A stretch of DNA of 64,000 nt from Cryptomeria japonica (taxonomy: Eukaryota; Streptophyta; Pinopsida; Cupressales; Cupressaceae), in assembly GCF_030272615.1 (NCBI RefSeq), contig NC_081408.1:768415830-768479829 (forward strand), read 5' to 3'. Under the pieces are notes generated by a model that was not told the origin of the DNA, searched no databases, and saw nothing but the letters and a program-made list of their open reading frames with translations. The translations under genes and the position numbers were made by a program. Shown here piece after piece: positions 12,447 to 23,352 of this stretch (within the stretch, counting starts at the first letter, position 1; each line of letters starts with the position of its first letter).

Positions 12447-12926
12447 ATGGAAGATTATTCAAAGAGTGCATTTTCATCAGTTCCACAAGGTGTTTTGCAC
12501 ATAGAAGGCATTAGGGTTTTCACACACTACAACATCGAGGAGTTGGGAAGCTCCCATGTGTTGAATCTTTACAATAAACAGTTGATTGATTGGAATTTTA
12601 AGCTAAAACCGGAATTCCAAGTATTGGAGGATAAGGGTTTTGTGCAGCTCGCCAAATTTCTGATGATCAATGAAAATGAATGGGTTTGGTATGTGCTTAG
12701 CAGAATGCATGATGAGTTCATATGGTTAAACAAGTCATTCAAGAACACCAAGAATGCCAGTAGGGCTATAACAGGGTTGTGTTCATCTAGTGAGCTGCCC
12801 TCATTGAAGTTGGTAAAGAACCAGGTTACCATAGATGCAATTGGTTCGAGGTTTGACAAAAGAGCCATGACAATCAATGACATTTTGGAGTATGATGTCA
12901 GATTTGCTTCAATGGTGATTGGGTAT
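12447..12926 (+). pseudogene. Upstream part of a Sirevirus-like ORF, interrupted by the giant gypsy insertion
   Basis: A 160-codon ORF starts MEDYSKSAFSSVPQG. Its last four residues (VIGY) end at the insertion site, and the stop codon is supplied by the LTR itself. After the second LTR, at 31606, the same frame continues for about 23 codons before a stop, so the element inserted within this ORF. I do not recognise the protein. Its neighbourhood (env-like remnant, polypurine tract and copia LTR downstream at 31.6-35.6 kb) suggests the accessory ORF of a Sirevirus-like element. Confidence 0.5.
12922..12926 (+). other. Target-site duplication GGTAT, left copy
   Basis: GGTAT immediately precedes TGATGCC of the left LTR and recurs at 31601-31605 immediately after the right LTR. 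A 5-bp duplication is normal for gypsy integrases and proves both ends of the insertion. Confidence 0.92.
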
Positions 12927-14373
12927 TGATGCCCTCCTAAATGGCACAAGGTTAGCAAATGATAAACAACACCAAAGACACAAAAACCGATAGTGTTAGT
13001 CAATCAAAAACTAATCTAAAAAGGCATACCAAAAGAGACACTAAAAGCATGCTAATATATCTAATAAACAAAGCAAAGATTATGAGGCATCTCCAACTGC
13101 CTCTTAGCATGGCTTTAGCTTCTTCTCCCTTGTTCCTCTCCTCTCCAAGTTCCAAAATAGTGTAGCTCTCAGCAGCTTTTTGCACTATGGATGCTTATGG
13201 AGGATTGAGATTGTAGTATAGCTCTAAATGTGAAATAAAAAGCTAATACTAATCTATTGATACTAAAATGATATATTTTAACCAAAATGATAAGATGTTA
13301 GATTGCTTATGCTAAAATGCTCTCTAAAAATGTCTATAACCTAAATGCATTCAAGTTTTCAGGATCTGGATTATGAAGGAATGGGCTCTATTTATAGGAA
13401 AAATGGAGCAATGGATGGCCAGGATTGAAGGGTTTAATCAAGGGTCAAGCTTGAAAGTTGGGGATCCATGTGCACAATTAGCACCAATGAAATGGTGACA
13501 AGTGTCAACATAGGGTTGGGTTGAAAGAAGAGGTTGGAGGCATTAAAGGCCTGAGAAGACCTCATGGTTATCTAAAGGCTAAGGGTCAAGTCTAAGTTAG
13601 GTTTACCCACTAGATTAGGAGTTAATTCAAGGATAAACCTTTGTGCAAATGATTAAGAGATAATCATGGTCAAAGCATTAAAGGCTTGATGAGACCTTTG
13701 GGTTGGGTAGAGGTTGAGTCAAAACAAATGTTTTAACCATGTGGGAGGGTTTGAATTAACCATTAATGGTTATTGGAGACTTTGGGGATTAAGTGGTTGA
13801 AGGTTGGAAGCCTTCAATGGTTTTCAAAGACTTTAAGGGTTTTGGTGGTTGAAGGTTGAAAGCCTTTAATGGTTCTCAAAGACTTTTAGGCTTTGAGAAG
13901 TGACTCCATTTTGCTTAGGAATGTGACAAAGTTTAGAAGATGGTTTAGGCTAATTAGAAGTGATTAGAAGAATCTAGAAGAGGATTAGATTTGCAAGTGG
14001 ATTTGGTGGGTGAGGGAAAATAGGATTTTATTTAAAATAAAAATTCATTTATTTCAATAAATGTGTGCAAGTTGCATTTGTAGGAAAATGCAAGTGGGGT
14101 GGGGATAATGATTTAAATAAATGTTTTATTTAATTTATTTAAAAGAAGAAAAAGGGATTTTAATTAAATAAATTGATTTTATTTATTTAATTAATTGGAT
14201 TTTGATTTTAATGAATTAATTAAAATAAATTGAATAATTTATTTAATTAATAGAAGAATGTTTAGAGATGAATTAATTAAATATTAATTTAATTAACTGA
14301 TGGCTAGTGGATTTTTAATCAAATAAATAGCGAATATTTACTTAATTAAGCTGGACAGATTTGTGTGACTACA
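12927..14373 (-). repeat. 3' LTR of the giant gypsy element
   Basis: It runs TGATGCCCTCC...GTGACTACA on the + strand (TGTAGTCAC...GGGCATCA in the sense direction). It is matched almost base for base by 30154-31600. The sense strand carries the TATA box TATAAATAG at 13396-13388. This puts U3 at about 980 bp, with R and U5 in the remaining roughly 460 bp. The distal part is very AT-rich, with many TTTAATTAA-type motifs. Confidence 0.95.
13388..13396 (-). promoter_or_regulatory. TATA box in the gypsy LTR
   Basis: The - strand reads CCTATAAATAGAGCCC. The same box is conserved in all four LTRs of this superfamily here: 13388-13396, 30615-30623, 45473-45481 and 62133-62141. It is placed and oriented to start the sense genomic RNA. 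Confidence 0.75.
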
Positions 14374-14418
14374 TTTGCCCCTCTTTGAGACGGTGCGGTT
14401 TATCGCGTCGTTTCAAAG
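14374..14418 (-). promoter_or_regulatory. Polypurine tract with adjoining stem-loop
   Basis: In the sense direction AAAGAGGGGCAAA abuts the LTR start TGTAGTC, the expected polypurine tract. Just upstream, 14383-14418 can fold: CTTTGA pairs with TCAAAG at the base, with GAC/GTC and GCG/CGC pairs inside. The element at the right edge has a 36-nt hairpin of the same length in the same place (62938-62973), with a different inner stem. Confidence 0.75.
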
Positions 14419-14683
14419 AAAGAAAAAATTGATGTGAAGAAATGCCCCATAAAATGTAAATTTAATGGGTGGTATGCCCCCTCGAAAGATGGGCCGAAAA
14501 ATTTCAAAAAATCGGGCGATCTCTTGAAAAAGAATGAAAATTGGCAGGGTGGTAGAAGAGAAGAAGTTAGGTATGCTGGTGAAAAATAGAAGAAAGCGGG
14601 AGAAACATGGAGAAATGGGGGGCTCGGGAAGTTCACGGGGACCACGGCGATGAGCGGGGCGAAGTTACGGTGACAGCGAAGGG

Positions 14684-14690
14684 TATAAAT
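14684..14690 (+). promoter_or_regulatory. Candidate TATA box of the antisense PMD gene
   Basis: GGGTATAAATGGGG lies on the + strand 97 bp before the proposed start codon at 14787. Its spacing fits a promoter that would drive the antisense gene independently of the sense LTR promoter. This is sequence match only, with no transcript evidence. Confidence 0.45.
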
Positions 14691-14861
14691 GGGGTAAAAG
14701 GGGTGAAAATAGGATCATTTGTGACCGCGACCAGTTGAAAATGAGAGCTCTGATAGTGACATTTGGAGGAGCAAGGAGTAGCTACGATGCCGATTCCGAT
14801 CACCGAGCACAGATTTGAGCGAGTCCGTCGGTTCCAGTGCCCAGACGACTATGGACCAGTG

Positions 14862-15531
14862 GTATGCAAATTCGAAAACTTAGCTTTTGAGCATTTTTAT
14901 TAAGTTTTTAGCTGAGTCCAAGTCAAGTCGGAGCAAGAGCGCTGGAACTTTGGTTTTGGCACTTTTGCTCCATGAATTAGCACTATTGTGCCGCAATAGC
15001 GCTATTATGCTCTTGTTTGAGCGCTTTTGATGTGAATTAGCGCTACTATAGGCAAGTTTTAGCGCTTTGGACAAAGTAGCGCTATTGGGGGGTTAATTGA
15101 GTGCTATTGACTTGAAGTAGCGCTATTGGATAGCTATTTTAGCGCTTTTGTAGTTGTAGCGCTTTTGTATAGCTTTTTGAGTGCGGTTGTCCGGGTAGTA
15201 GCGCTATTGTATAAAACTAGCACTTTTGTGGGTAAAATAGCGCTTTTGCCTTAGGATAAAGAGATGCCCCAGTGTTGGACAAAACACATCTCCGGATGCC
15301 AATGATTGATGGATGGCGAGGTGAAGTGGGAGTTGTTTTGAACCATAGCAGCTCGATGAGACTTAGGTCATTTGTTAGGATAAATGTCTGTTGAAGTCTA
15401 GGTGGCCATGATTGCTTACCTGTTGAGACCCGAAGATACTTGATCAAAGTATTTGATGATAGTCTAGGTTTAAACTTAAGAAAATTTGAAAACAAAACAA
15501 CTGATAGTGATTGACGAATGTCCATGTGCAG
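14862..15531 (+). other. Proposed intron of the antisense PMD gene
   Basis: The donor is CCAGTG|GTATGC and the acceptor GTCCATGTGCAG|GAGGATCTG. The upstream and downstream frames match exactly, and joining them gives a normal PMD N-terminus. The element at the right edge keeps the same exon end followed by a better donor (CTA|GTAAGT at 63434). The intron is mostly the AGCGCT array. It is predicted from sequence only. Confidence 0.6.
14935..15248 (+). repeat. Degenerate AGCGCT array, antisense copy
   Basis: About sixteen units of 17-22 bp start with AGCGCT or a one-base variant (AGCACT, AGTGCT), followed by ATTG or TTTG and an AT-rich spacer. Eleven exact AGCGCT occur in about 315 bp, where far fewer than one is expected. 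The array reads AGCGCTATTG/AGCGCTTTTG along the PMD transcript. The sense leader arrays (29760-30065, 40895-41160) have the same units in the sense direction. Confidence 0.85.
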
Positions 15532-16728
15532 GAGGATCTGCGCGTGTTGCAGTTACGCGAGCATCATCCTGCCACACAGGCGTTGCGGGACCACTTGACG
15601 CAGACAGAGATTGATTGTGTTGCAGCTACTGGCCTCTACGAGGTGATGCACATGCCCGTGATTCGGATGAATCATGGCCTGATTACAGCATTGACAGAGC
15701 GGTGGCACGGTGAGACATGCACCTTTCATTTGGCGCAGGGGGAGATGATGGTGACCTTAGAGGATGTGTGGCGCATTCTTCGGATTCCGATTCGAGGGGA
15801 GCTGGTCACATATGACAGTTCCTGAGGGACGCTATCATGTCAGAGGATTTTTGATGATGACGTATATATTGACGATGGCTCGATCGCATGGGAGGATATA
15901 GCGACACTATATGAGCCTCTTCCAGCAGTGTTGTCAGGGATCATAGGAGGACTGTTGTGTCCAGACAGGCGATCACATGGATTGGCGATGGGATGGGGAC
16001 AGGTGATAGAGATGATGATGACCAAGGGGACCCGATTTGCATGGGGGTTGTGCGTGCTGGCACATATGTATCAAGAGCTGCACGAGGTAGTGTATCGAGA
16101 GAGAGGTTCCTTAGCAGTGGGCATGACACTGCTACATATTTGGGCGTGGGAGCACCTACTAGTGACGCGACCAGTGAGTCTCAGATTCTGGGCCATGGAC
16201 CAGCCATACATGTTTATGTACAGTGGCATGATGAGTCAGCCCCACTTGGGGAAGTTAGAGTGGTGGCGGCGGGCATTAGATGACTTGGATGCAGTGATAT
16301 GGCGGCCATACTTGGAGTGTGAGCCATGGGATGATGATGCAGAGGCATTGCCGTATGTCTTCATGACCCGATTCCTGATTGGGAGGACCTCCTACCATGT
16401 AGAGAGATAGGTGCCTGGATGAGTGATGAGGCAGTTCGGACGGCAGCAGGGACTGCCTAGTGGATCCAGAGAGTATGCTCGAGTTATTCGGGAGTGGTAT
16501 GCATGGGGTCCAGTGCTACCGTATGATCAAACACTGGCAGAGTTTTAGACACTGCAGGCGAGGCCATGGGATCTACGACCGAGGGTCGTTGATGCAGGTG
16601 TGACAGATGCGTACACACAGTATCGAGTGGTGCACCCGATCCTATGTATATCAGACCCAGCTGAGCCGATCCCAACGTTTGAGGATGAGAGGGGACGAGG
16701 ACGGAGGAGGGTAGGAGGTCGAGGTGAT

Positions 16729-16791
16729 GGAGGAGGAGGAGGGGGAGGAGGAGGAGGAGGAGGAGGCGGAGGAGGAGGTGGTGGTGGGATG
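16729..16791 (+). repeat. GGA-type microsatellite encoding a polyglycine tract
   Basis: An almost uninterrupted GGA/GGT/GGC run inside PMD exon 2 encodes about 20 glycines, flanked by Arg/Gly-rich sequence. It is in frame. It probably expanded by slippage and may vary between copies. Confidence 0.85.
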
Positions 16792-17523
16792 CAGAGGCAG
16801 CGGAGAGGGAGAGGTGGACTACCTCTTCAGATATCACAGGGACCTTTGGTACAGAGGAGAGTGCAGCTGAGTGGGAGGGGGATGGAGAGAGAGATCCCGA
16901 TGGATAGAGGAGAGGGGCTTACTAGAGAGGGTGGTGCAGGGGAGGGACCTACTGGAGAGGGTGATACAGGTGAGGCAGCGATGGACACCGGGAAGGGAGC
17001 CACTGGAGATCTGTGGGATCACATCATAGTGCGCTTGCAGACGTGGATAGAGGGTTTAGAGGATGAGGTAACAGCCAGGGATGTGCAGCTATTTGCACAA
17101 GAGGCAGAGCTGGCAATGGTGTTATGGGAGAGGGATACTGCCGTGGAGAGATTGGCGGAGCTGCAGGAGAGAGTGCGGGTTGGAGTAGGAGCACAAGGTC
17201 CTACAGGGGAGGTGATGAGGGAGATGCGGCGAGCGCAGGCAGAGATAGAGTACTGGCGGGGCTTATATGAGCAGGTTGTACCAGTTAGCCAGCGAGCTCT
17301 TAGCTATTCGCAGATGCGGCAGGCCAGATCCGAGCGATCACAGAGGGTGCAGAGCAGTGGGTGTGTGATGGGTCCTTTGAGGCAGGATAGATCAGGAGAT
17401 GCCGGAGGGAGTGGGGGTTCGATGAGGCCTCCACGGAGAGATGGATCAGGTGGTGCAGGCACCAGTGGGAGAGCAGGTGGCACTGGTGGTGGTGGTACAG
17501 CATCTGGCCAGAGCGGCATTTGA

Positions 17524-20175
17524 GAGAGCATTTTTGCATATATGTATTGTATCATTGTTTATTTATGTACTGTATCTTGGATGGCTCTTGGTAGCCGATT
17601 TTGTAGACTTCATTGTACTCTAATATATGAGATGATATATATGAGGAGATCCCATATTGTGGTGATATGCATTTGATTATGTATGGATGTTTATGCAGGA
17701 TGATGAGTGATTTGTTTTTAGATGTATGTGTGTACATGTATACATTTTGATGAGATGTTTCCTATATGCATGTTTTTATGATGATTTATGATGTGGGATA
17801 TTGACATATGAATGCAGGTTTATATGTATATGATGTATTTGTTTTTTGATGTAATGCTTTATGTATGTAATGCCATGATGATATATGCGTATGCTTGATG
17901 CATGAACAGGATTTTGGTGTTGTCTATTGCAATATAATGATGAGATGATTTTTGTGATGATGTTAATGCAATGGTTGAATGATTTTATGTATGGATATGC
18001 ATCTAGATGTGTTTAGATAAATGTAATATGGATAAACAAAATGTAAAGTACATATGTTTATATGATAATGCCTAAATGAATGTATTTGTATAATGGATAT
18101 ATAATATGAACCAATGTTTTGGAAACAAATGGATTTTATGACTCTAAATGTTGAAATATGTTTAAGTAAAAATGATGATATGATGATACTAAAACTTATG
18201 ATTTGAATAACTGCACCTTAATGCAATTAAAAATGTATAATGAAATGTAATGGATCCTAAAATGTGCCTAATAAGATACTAAATGAGTGCACTTTTTTCA
18301 CTAATGAAAGGATGCAATAATAAATGATAAAGGATAATAAAATGGATAACTGACACTAAAGGAATGCATAGTAAATGGCTTAAGACAAATCAAAGACAAT
18401 TTAATCCCATAAATGGATCTAATTATTTATGAGTAATGTAATGATGCAAATAATGTAAGGAAAACTAATGTTAAAATGAACTATACGCAATGTGAAGTTA
18501 AAATGACGTGAATGTATTGAATGCAAGATGCAACTAAGTTTTTAATGCAAGATGCAATTAAATGTGTAATGCAAAATGCAACTAAATGTAAGGATGATAT
18601 GAGTATGAGGAATGCAAGGTTTTGTAAGATGTTGCATGATGTATTGATGATGTATCAGAGTAATCAATCATGATTGTATCCAAGACCAGCTTAATTTGCC
18701 TATGTTGCATATAAAAGCCTATATATGAATGAGTGAATGGATGGGTGATATGCAACGGAATGCAATGTATAAACAGATGAGATGAAATGACGATCCATAG
18801 TGCTCTATTTTCATCATTGAGCTTTAAAATGTTGGAAGAGAATACAAGCATCTTGATAGAATGATTCAAGATGACCTGAGTATTTCTTTCATGGATTTTA
18901 ATATAGCAAGTTAATACAAACGACTTGATATCAGGGTCAAGTCGACCAGAGTATTGCTTGCGGAACAGACAAGGATTATCTCCTTTCATGCATGACTTGG
19001 ATCGTCCTCCTTGATCTTAGGCTAATCAGATCCTGAGACAAGTGCATACCGTACTAAGAAATAAAACCTTTATCCAATTTGGAGGAAGAGGAACCAAAGA
19101 ATGAGCATTATACCTGCAAACAAACAGTATATACATAAAGAATAAAAGAATATGGATCCTTGGTAATGGTTTATGTCCATATGGTCGAGGTATACGCTGT
19201 AGTCAGCAAGCCGTAATGATCTATGACTGCATTTGGCATAAGATCACGTAGCTTAGTGAACTTCCCACATAGACACCATCAGTACATGCCCCAGTACTTC
19301 ATCGAAAATAATGCGCAAACGATACAAAACAATGCTGAAAGATCCCGATACAGAGAAACAAAGGATTGTACTCACAAATCAACCAAGTATTTGATAGCTT
19401 AACATAATTTTCTTGTCAAAGAAAATGTCACTTTTGTCTTTGTTTTGGTAAGGAAGGATGCATCCTTGTTTTAAGGACAGTTTGGTTTGTTGATGTTGAT
19501 TGTTTTGGTTGATTGATAAGTGGTCATTGTGTGAGTATTTTGTCAATGTTTGTTTTGCATCTATGCGAATGGATATGTACAATGTTTTGTCATGTTTTTG
19601 TGATTTTCGATGGTTTTTCGTTGTTTTTTGGATTTTGAATTGTTTTGAATGTTTTTTGGATTTTTGATGAGACATTTTTGAATGTTTTTGGATTTTGTGA
19701 AACAATTTTGAATGTTTTTGGTTTTTGTGAAACAATTTTGAATGGTTTTTTTTTTTTTTTTTTTGCCAATGAATCATCAGTAACGTAGAATCCACTTCCA
19801 TCAATAGGTTTAAAGGCATTGCCCCCAGTTTAGACATGACTTATAAAAAAGCGGGATGCAAGACGCATGAAGTACTTTCTTGGATTACAGATCAAATAAC
19901 AAGCCATGGTTGGATGGACGGATGGATGTATGTATGAAGTAAATGTGATCGCAACAAGTCTGAAAAGACAATGGAGCCATAGTCTTTACAAGTGGCGCCT
20001 GTTTGCCAGGTTTTCACCATCGCACTTACCCAAGGTGCCACCGGAGTGGTTGTTCACCATTTGGATGCATGATTTTTCTTTACTTTTTTGAATGTTTTTG
20101 TATTTTCTTTAGGACATTTTTCTGAATGTTTTTGGTATTTTCGGATATGCAGGGAAACCTGATGCCGTGTACACC
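17524..20175. other. Long spacer between antisense gene and integrase
   Basis: I see no coding domain. 17560-18780 is AT-rich and unusually dense in ATG (ATGATG, AATGCAA). 18522-18592 holds three roughly 26-bp units of the type AATGCAAGATGCAACTAA. 19600-19765 holds tandem units of about 35 bp around GAATGTTTTTGGATTTTGTG, ending in a T run. Related GAATGTTTTTG motifs recur at 20090-20140, just past the pol stop. A long non-coding stretch before the 3' LTR is usual in giant gypsy elements. Confidence 0.6.
19600..19765 (-). repeat. Short tandem repeat in the 3' spacer
   Basis: Units around GAATGTTTTTGGATTTTGTG are repeated with small changes and end in a 20-base T run. An apparent Lys/His/Ser-rich reading frame across it is a product of the repeat, not a gene. 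Confidence 0.7.
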
Positions 20176-21400
20176 TTAAGTATAAAACCATTTGAGGTGC
20201 ATGCTATTGATTGGATCTGCGAGCGGTTCTCCTTCTGATGTAGCCAACTAATATGCCTCGGACCTGAATACAGCAGTGACAACATATGGGCCCAGCCAGT
20301 TTGATTCAAACTTGCCTTGATGTTCTCTGTTTGGTTGGTTGCGAAGATTTTCTCGTAGAACAAGATCACCTACTTCAAATGTACGAGATCTAACTCGGTG
20401 ATTGTAGCTTCTGCTCATGTGCTGCTGATAGGCTTTGAGATGACTGTATGCAGCTTGTCACTTTTCATCAAGTAACTCTAAGTCTTGCAGACGGGATACT
20501 CTGTATGCTTCATCATCGATGAGGTTGTGCAAGGAAACCCGTAAGGATGGTATCTCGACCTCAATAGGTAAGATAGCTTCAGCACCATAGACCAATGAGT
20601 AGGGAGTTGCGCCTGTAGGGGTTCAAATGCTAGTTCGATATGCCCATAGTGCTGGATTTAGTTGAACATGCCAATCACAACCGACATCATTGACTGTCTT
20701 CTTGAGGATCCTCAATATGTTTTTATTGGATGCTTCGGCCTGACCATTGCCTTGTGGGTAATAGGGAGTGGAAAAGTGGTGTTGGATATGAAATTTCTCA
20801 CAAAGTTCACGGACATCCTGATTTTTGAAAGGAAGACCGTTATCTGTGATGATGGACATGGGCACACCATACCGGCAGATGATGTAGTTGAGGATGAATG
20901 AGGCGATCTGCTTGCCGGTGACTTGGGTAAGTGGAATAGCTTCGATCCACTTTGTGAAATATTCAGTAGCGGTAATGATAAATTTATGGTCGTTGGATGA
21001 AGATGGATGAATCTTACCCACAAGGTCAAGGCCCCATTGACAAAAAGGCCATGGTGTTGTGATTGGTTGCAATTCCTGTGCTGGTGCATGTATCAGGTCA
21101 CCATGAATTTGACATTTCTTGCATTTCCTGACAAAGTAGTAGGAATCCTTTTCCATAGATGGCCAATAGTATCCAGCTCGCATGATCTTCTTGGCTAGTG
21201 ATGGACCACTTGAGTGAGTCCCGCAAATTCCTTCATGTACCTCTTCCAAAACCTTTGTTATCTCACCTTGTTCCAGACATCGAAGGAGAGTACCATCAAG
21301 ACTGCGTCGGTATAGGGTTTCAGCAATAATGGTATATCGAGCAGTTTGGCGAATGAATTTTTTACGTTGGTTATTTGATTGGTCGGGAGGAAGGGTATGA
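20176..21400 (-). pseudogene. Integrase domain
   Basis: The zinc-binding HHCC module is present (H-x5-H in HEGICGTHSSG, then CKKCQIHG). The catalytic core has the three acidic residues: D in WGLDLVGKIHP, D in SIITDNGLPFKNQ, E in YYPQGNGQAEASNKN. Stops fall at 20625 (in AYRTSI*TPTG), 20460 and 20250. No chromodomain is seen at the C-terminus, in keeping with the Tat group and not with chromoviruses. Confidence 0.85.
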
Positions 21401-21459
21401 TCGCAGAGATAGGTGTAGAACTCACCGTACCATGGGGATTCGGAACCGACAAGGTGACA

Positions 21460-22599
21460 TATCATCTCAGATTCAGGGATATCATAAGCGGGAATCCAAA
21501 GCTGTTCTACCAAGAACTCGTAGCGTGTTGAATTTTGTGGAAGATCTAGGAGAGATGCGATGGTAGCCATAGCGTTAGCAACTCGATTCTGATCTCTTGG
21601 TATCTGTTCAAAAGTGATAGTAGTAAATGATGTCTTTAGATTGTCCACCATTTTCTTATATGGCATGAGTTTATCATCCTTGGTCTGATACTCATTTGTT
21701 GCTTGTCGAATGACCAGTTGCGAGTCGCCATATACTTGCAGTTCTTGTAATTTCCATTGTATGGCTAATCTGAGTCCCGTGATCAAGGCCTCATACTCTG
21801 TTATGTTGTTTGTGCATGGAAATGTGAGCCTATAAGACTTTGGGATGCTGTCACCTTGAGGTGTAATAAATAGAATGCCTACCCTCGAGCCGTGCCTAGT
21901 GTATGAACCATCAAAATATAATTTCCATGGTTGTGCTGTTGTGATCATGAATATCTCTTCATCTAGAAAATTGGAAATGATAGGATGATCACCTATGAGT
22001 GGTGCATCGGCCAACTGATCTACAATAACTTGACCTTTGATAGCTTTACGATCTATATACTTGATGTCAAATTCACTTAGAATCATCACCCATTTGGCCA
22101 AGCGACCTGTCAATGCTGCTTTACTGAGTAAATACTTGAGTGGATCAATCTTTGCAATGAGTTGCACCTTGTGTGTTAACAGATAGTGCCTTAGTTTAGT
22201 GGCTGCTAGGATTACTGCTAGGCAAGCTCACTCAATAGGTGTGTAATTGAGTTCATAGCCCACCAGTGTGTGAGAGATGTAGTAAATAGCACACTCTTTT
22301 CCTTCTGCATTATGTTGTGCCAGTAGTACACCCAATGCTATACTTGTTGCTGAGATATAGAGTAACAACGGTCTACTTGGATCTGGTGGCATCAGCAATG
22401 GTGGATTCATGAGATAGTCTTTAAGCGCCTGAAATGCATGTTGGCATTTGACATCCCACTGAAAGCGGATGTTCTTGTGTAGCAGGTGTGTGAATGGGTG
22501 ACACTTATCAGCCAACTGTACAATGAATCTGCGGATGGATTGAAGCCGCCCTTGTAATGTTCTTAGCTGACTGACATTCTTTGGAGGTGGCATGTCCAT
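21460..22599 (-). pseudogene. RNase H plus second (archaeal-type) RNase H
   Basis: The first RNase H region follows RT: HAFQALKDYLMNPPLLMPPD, then IYYISHTLVGYELNYTPIE, ended by TGA at 22230. After a connecting segment comes a second RNase H: WKLYFDGSYTRHGSRVGILF, NNITEYEALITGLRLAI, VYGDSQLVIRQ, then the DQNRVANAMA end. The D-E-D residues (FDGS, EYEA, GDSQ) and the terminal D are visible. A dual RNase H is diagnostic of the Tat/Ogre group. Confidence 0.8.
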
Positions 22600-23313
22600 G
22601 ATGGCTTTTACCTTTGCTGGGTCGACCTCAATACCTTTGCTTGAAACAATGTATCATAGAAGCTTCCCAGAGGTCACTCCAAAGACACATTTCTTTGGGT
22701 TGAGTCGAGCATGGTATTGTTCCAGTCTATCAAAGATTTTATCTAAGATGTGGAGATGCCCATCTCTAGTGAGTGATTTTGCTAGTAAGTCATCCACTTC
22801 CATCATAGTATGCATCATGTCATGGAAGATGGTAGTCATTGCTCTTTGATAGGTTGCTCCTGCATTCTTTAGACCGAAAGGCATTACATTCCAGCAATAG
22901 GTGCCCCATGGACATGTGAAGGCTATCTTATGTTGATCCTCTGGTGCGATCTTTATTTGATTGTATCCGGAAAAGCCATCCATGAATGAAAGCATCGCAT
23001 GTCCTGCTGTTAGATCCACTATGATGTCGATATTTGGTAGGGGGAAATCATCCTTAGGACAGGCCTTATTTAGATCTCTGAAGTCGGTACAAATGCGGAT
23101 GCCCCCTTTTGGTTTGCCAACTGGCACGATGTTGGAGATCCATTCTGCATAATCAATTGGTCTAATGAAACCAACATCAAGGAGTTTCCTGAGTTCTATT
23201 TTGACTAGCACTGCAATCTGGGGATGCATCTTACGAAGCTTCTGCTTGACAGGTTTGGCTCCTTCTGCTATGGAGAGGTGATGCATGACTAAATCAGGAT
23301 CAAGCCCAGGCAT
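22600..23313 (-). pseudogene. Reverse transcriptase with damaged active-site box
   Basis: Clear Ty3/gypsy RT blocks: GFIRPIDYAEWISNIVPV, KPKGGIRICTDFRDLNKACP, DGFSGYNQIKIAP, then WNVMPFGLKNAGATYQRAM. The catalytic box should read EV-YVDD-LL, but the sequence is MMEVDDLLAKS, with two residues missing (six bases near 22795). TGA at 22656 breaks it again further on. This copy cannot encode a normal RT. Confidence 0.88.
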
Positions 23314-23352
23314 GTTTGCATATGACCATGCAAAGTTGATCTGACGCTGCTA

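Larger units (their letters stand above)
14787..17523 (+). pseudogene. Antisense plant mobile domain (PMD) gene, two exons, four stops
   Basis: Exon 1 (14787-14861, 25 codons) begins MPIPITEHRFERVRRF and ends at a GT donor. Exon 2 (15532-17523) follows CATGTGCAG and continues in phase. Exon 2 contains the PMD signature: LYEVMHMPVIRMNHGLITAL, then ERWHGETCTFHLAQGEM, then TLEDVWRILRIPI, the pattern of MAIN/MAIL1-type and transposon-linked PMD proteins. Next come more PMD-like Trp-rich segments (about 15900-16400), a glycine/arginine-rich tract (16700-16800), a helical segment (about 17020-17200) and a Ser/Gly/Arg tail. The single frame is broken by stops at 15823 (TGA), 16408 (TAG), 16420 (TGA) and 16546 (TAG), with no frameshift. 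The gene lies antisense to gag-pol. PMD genes are known in transposons, and antisense extra ORFs are known in the Tat group. The role here is unknown. Confidence 0.72.

Noticed and set aside
12959-13165. 68-codon frame repeated at 30186-30392 and, diverged, at 45042-45248
   Set aside because: It lies inside the LTR, antisense to the element, so its conservation reflects LTR identity. No known LTR protein fits.
14935-15248. CRISPR-like repeat array
   Set aside because: Units are degenerate, 17-22 bp with no constant spacer length, and sit in a plant retroelement with no cas genes.
19379-19837. 152-codon Lys/His/Ser-rich frame on the - strand
   Set aside because: It follows a tandem repeat and a poly-T run in the 3' spacer, and has no domain.
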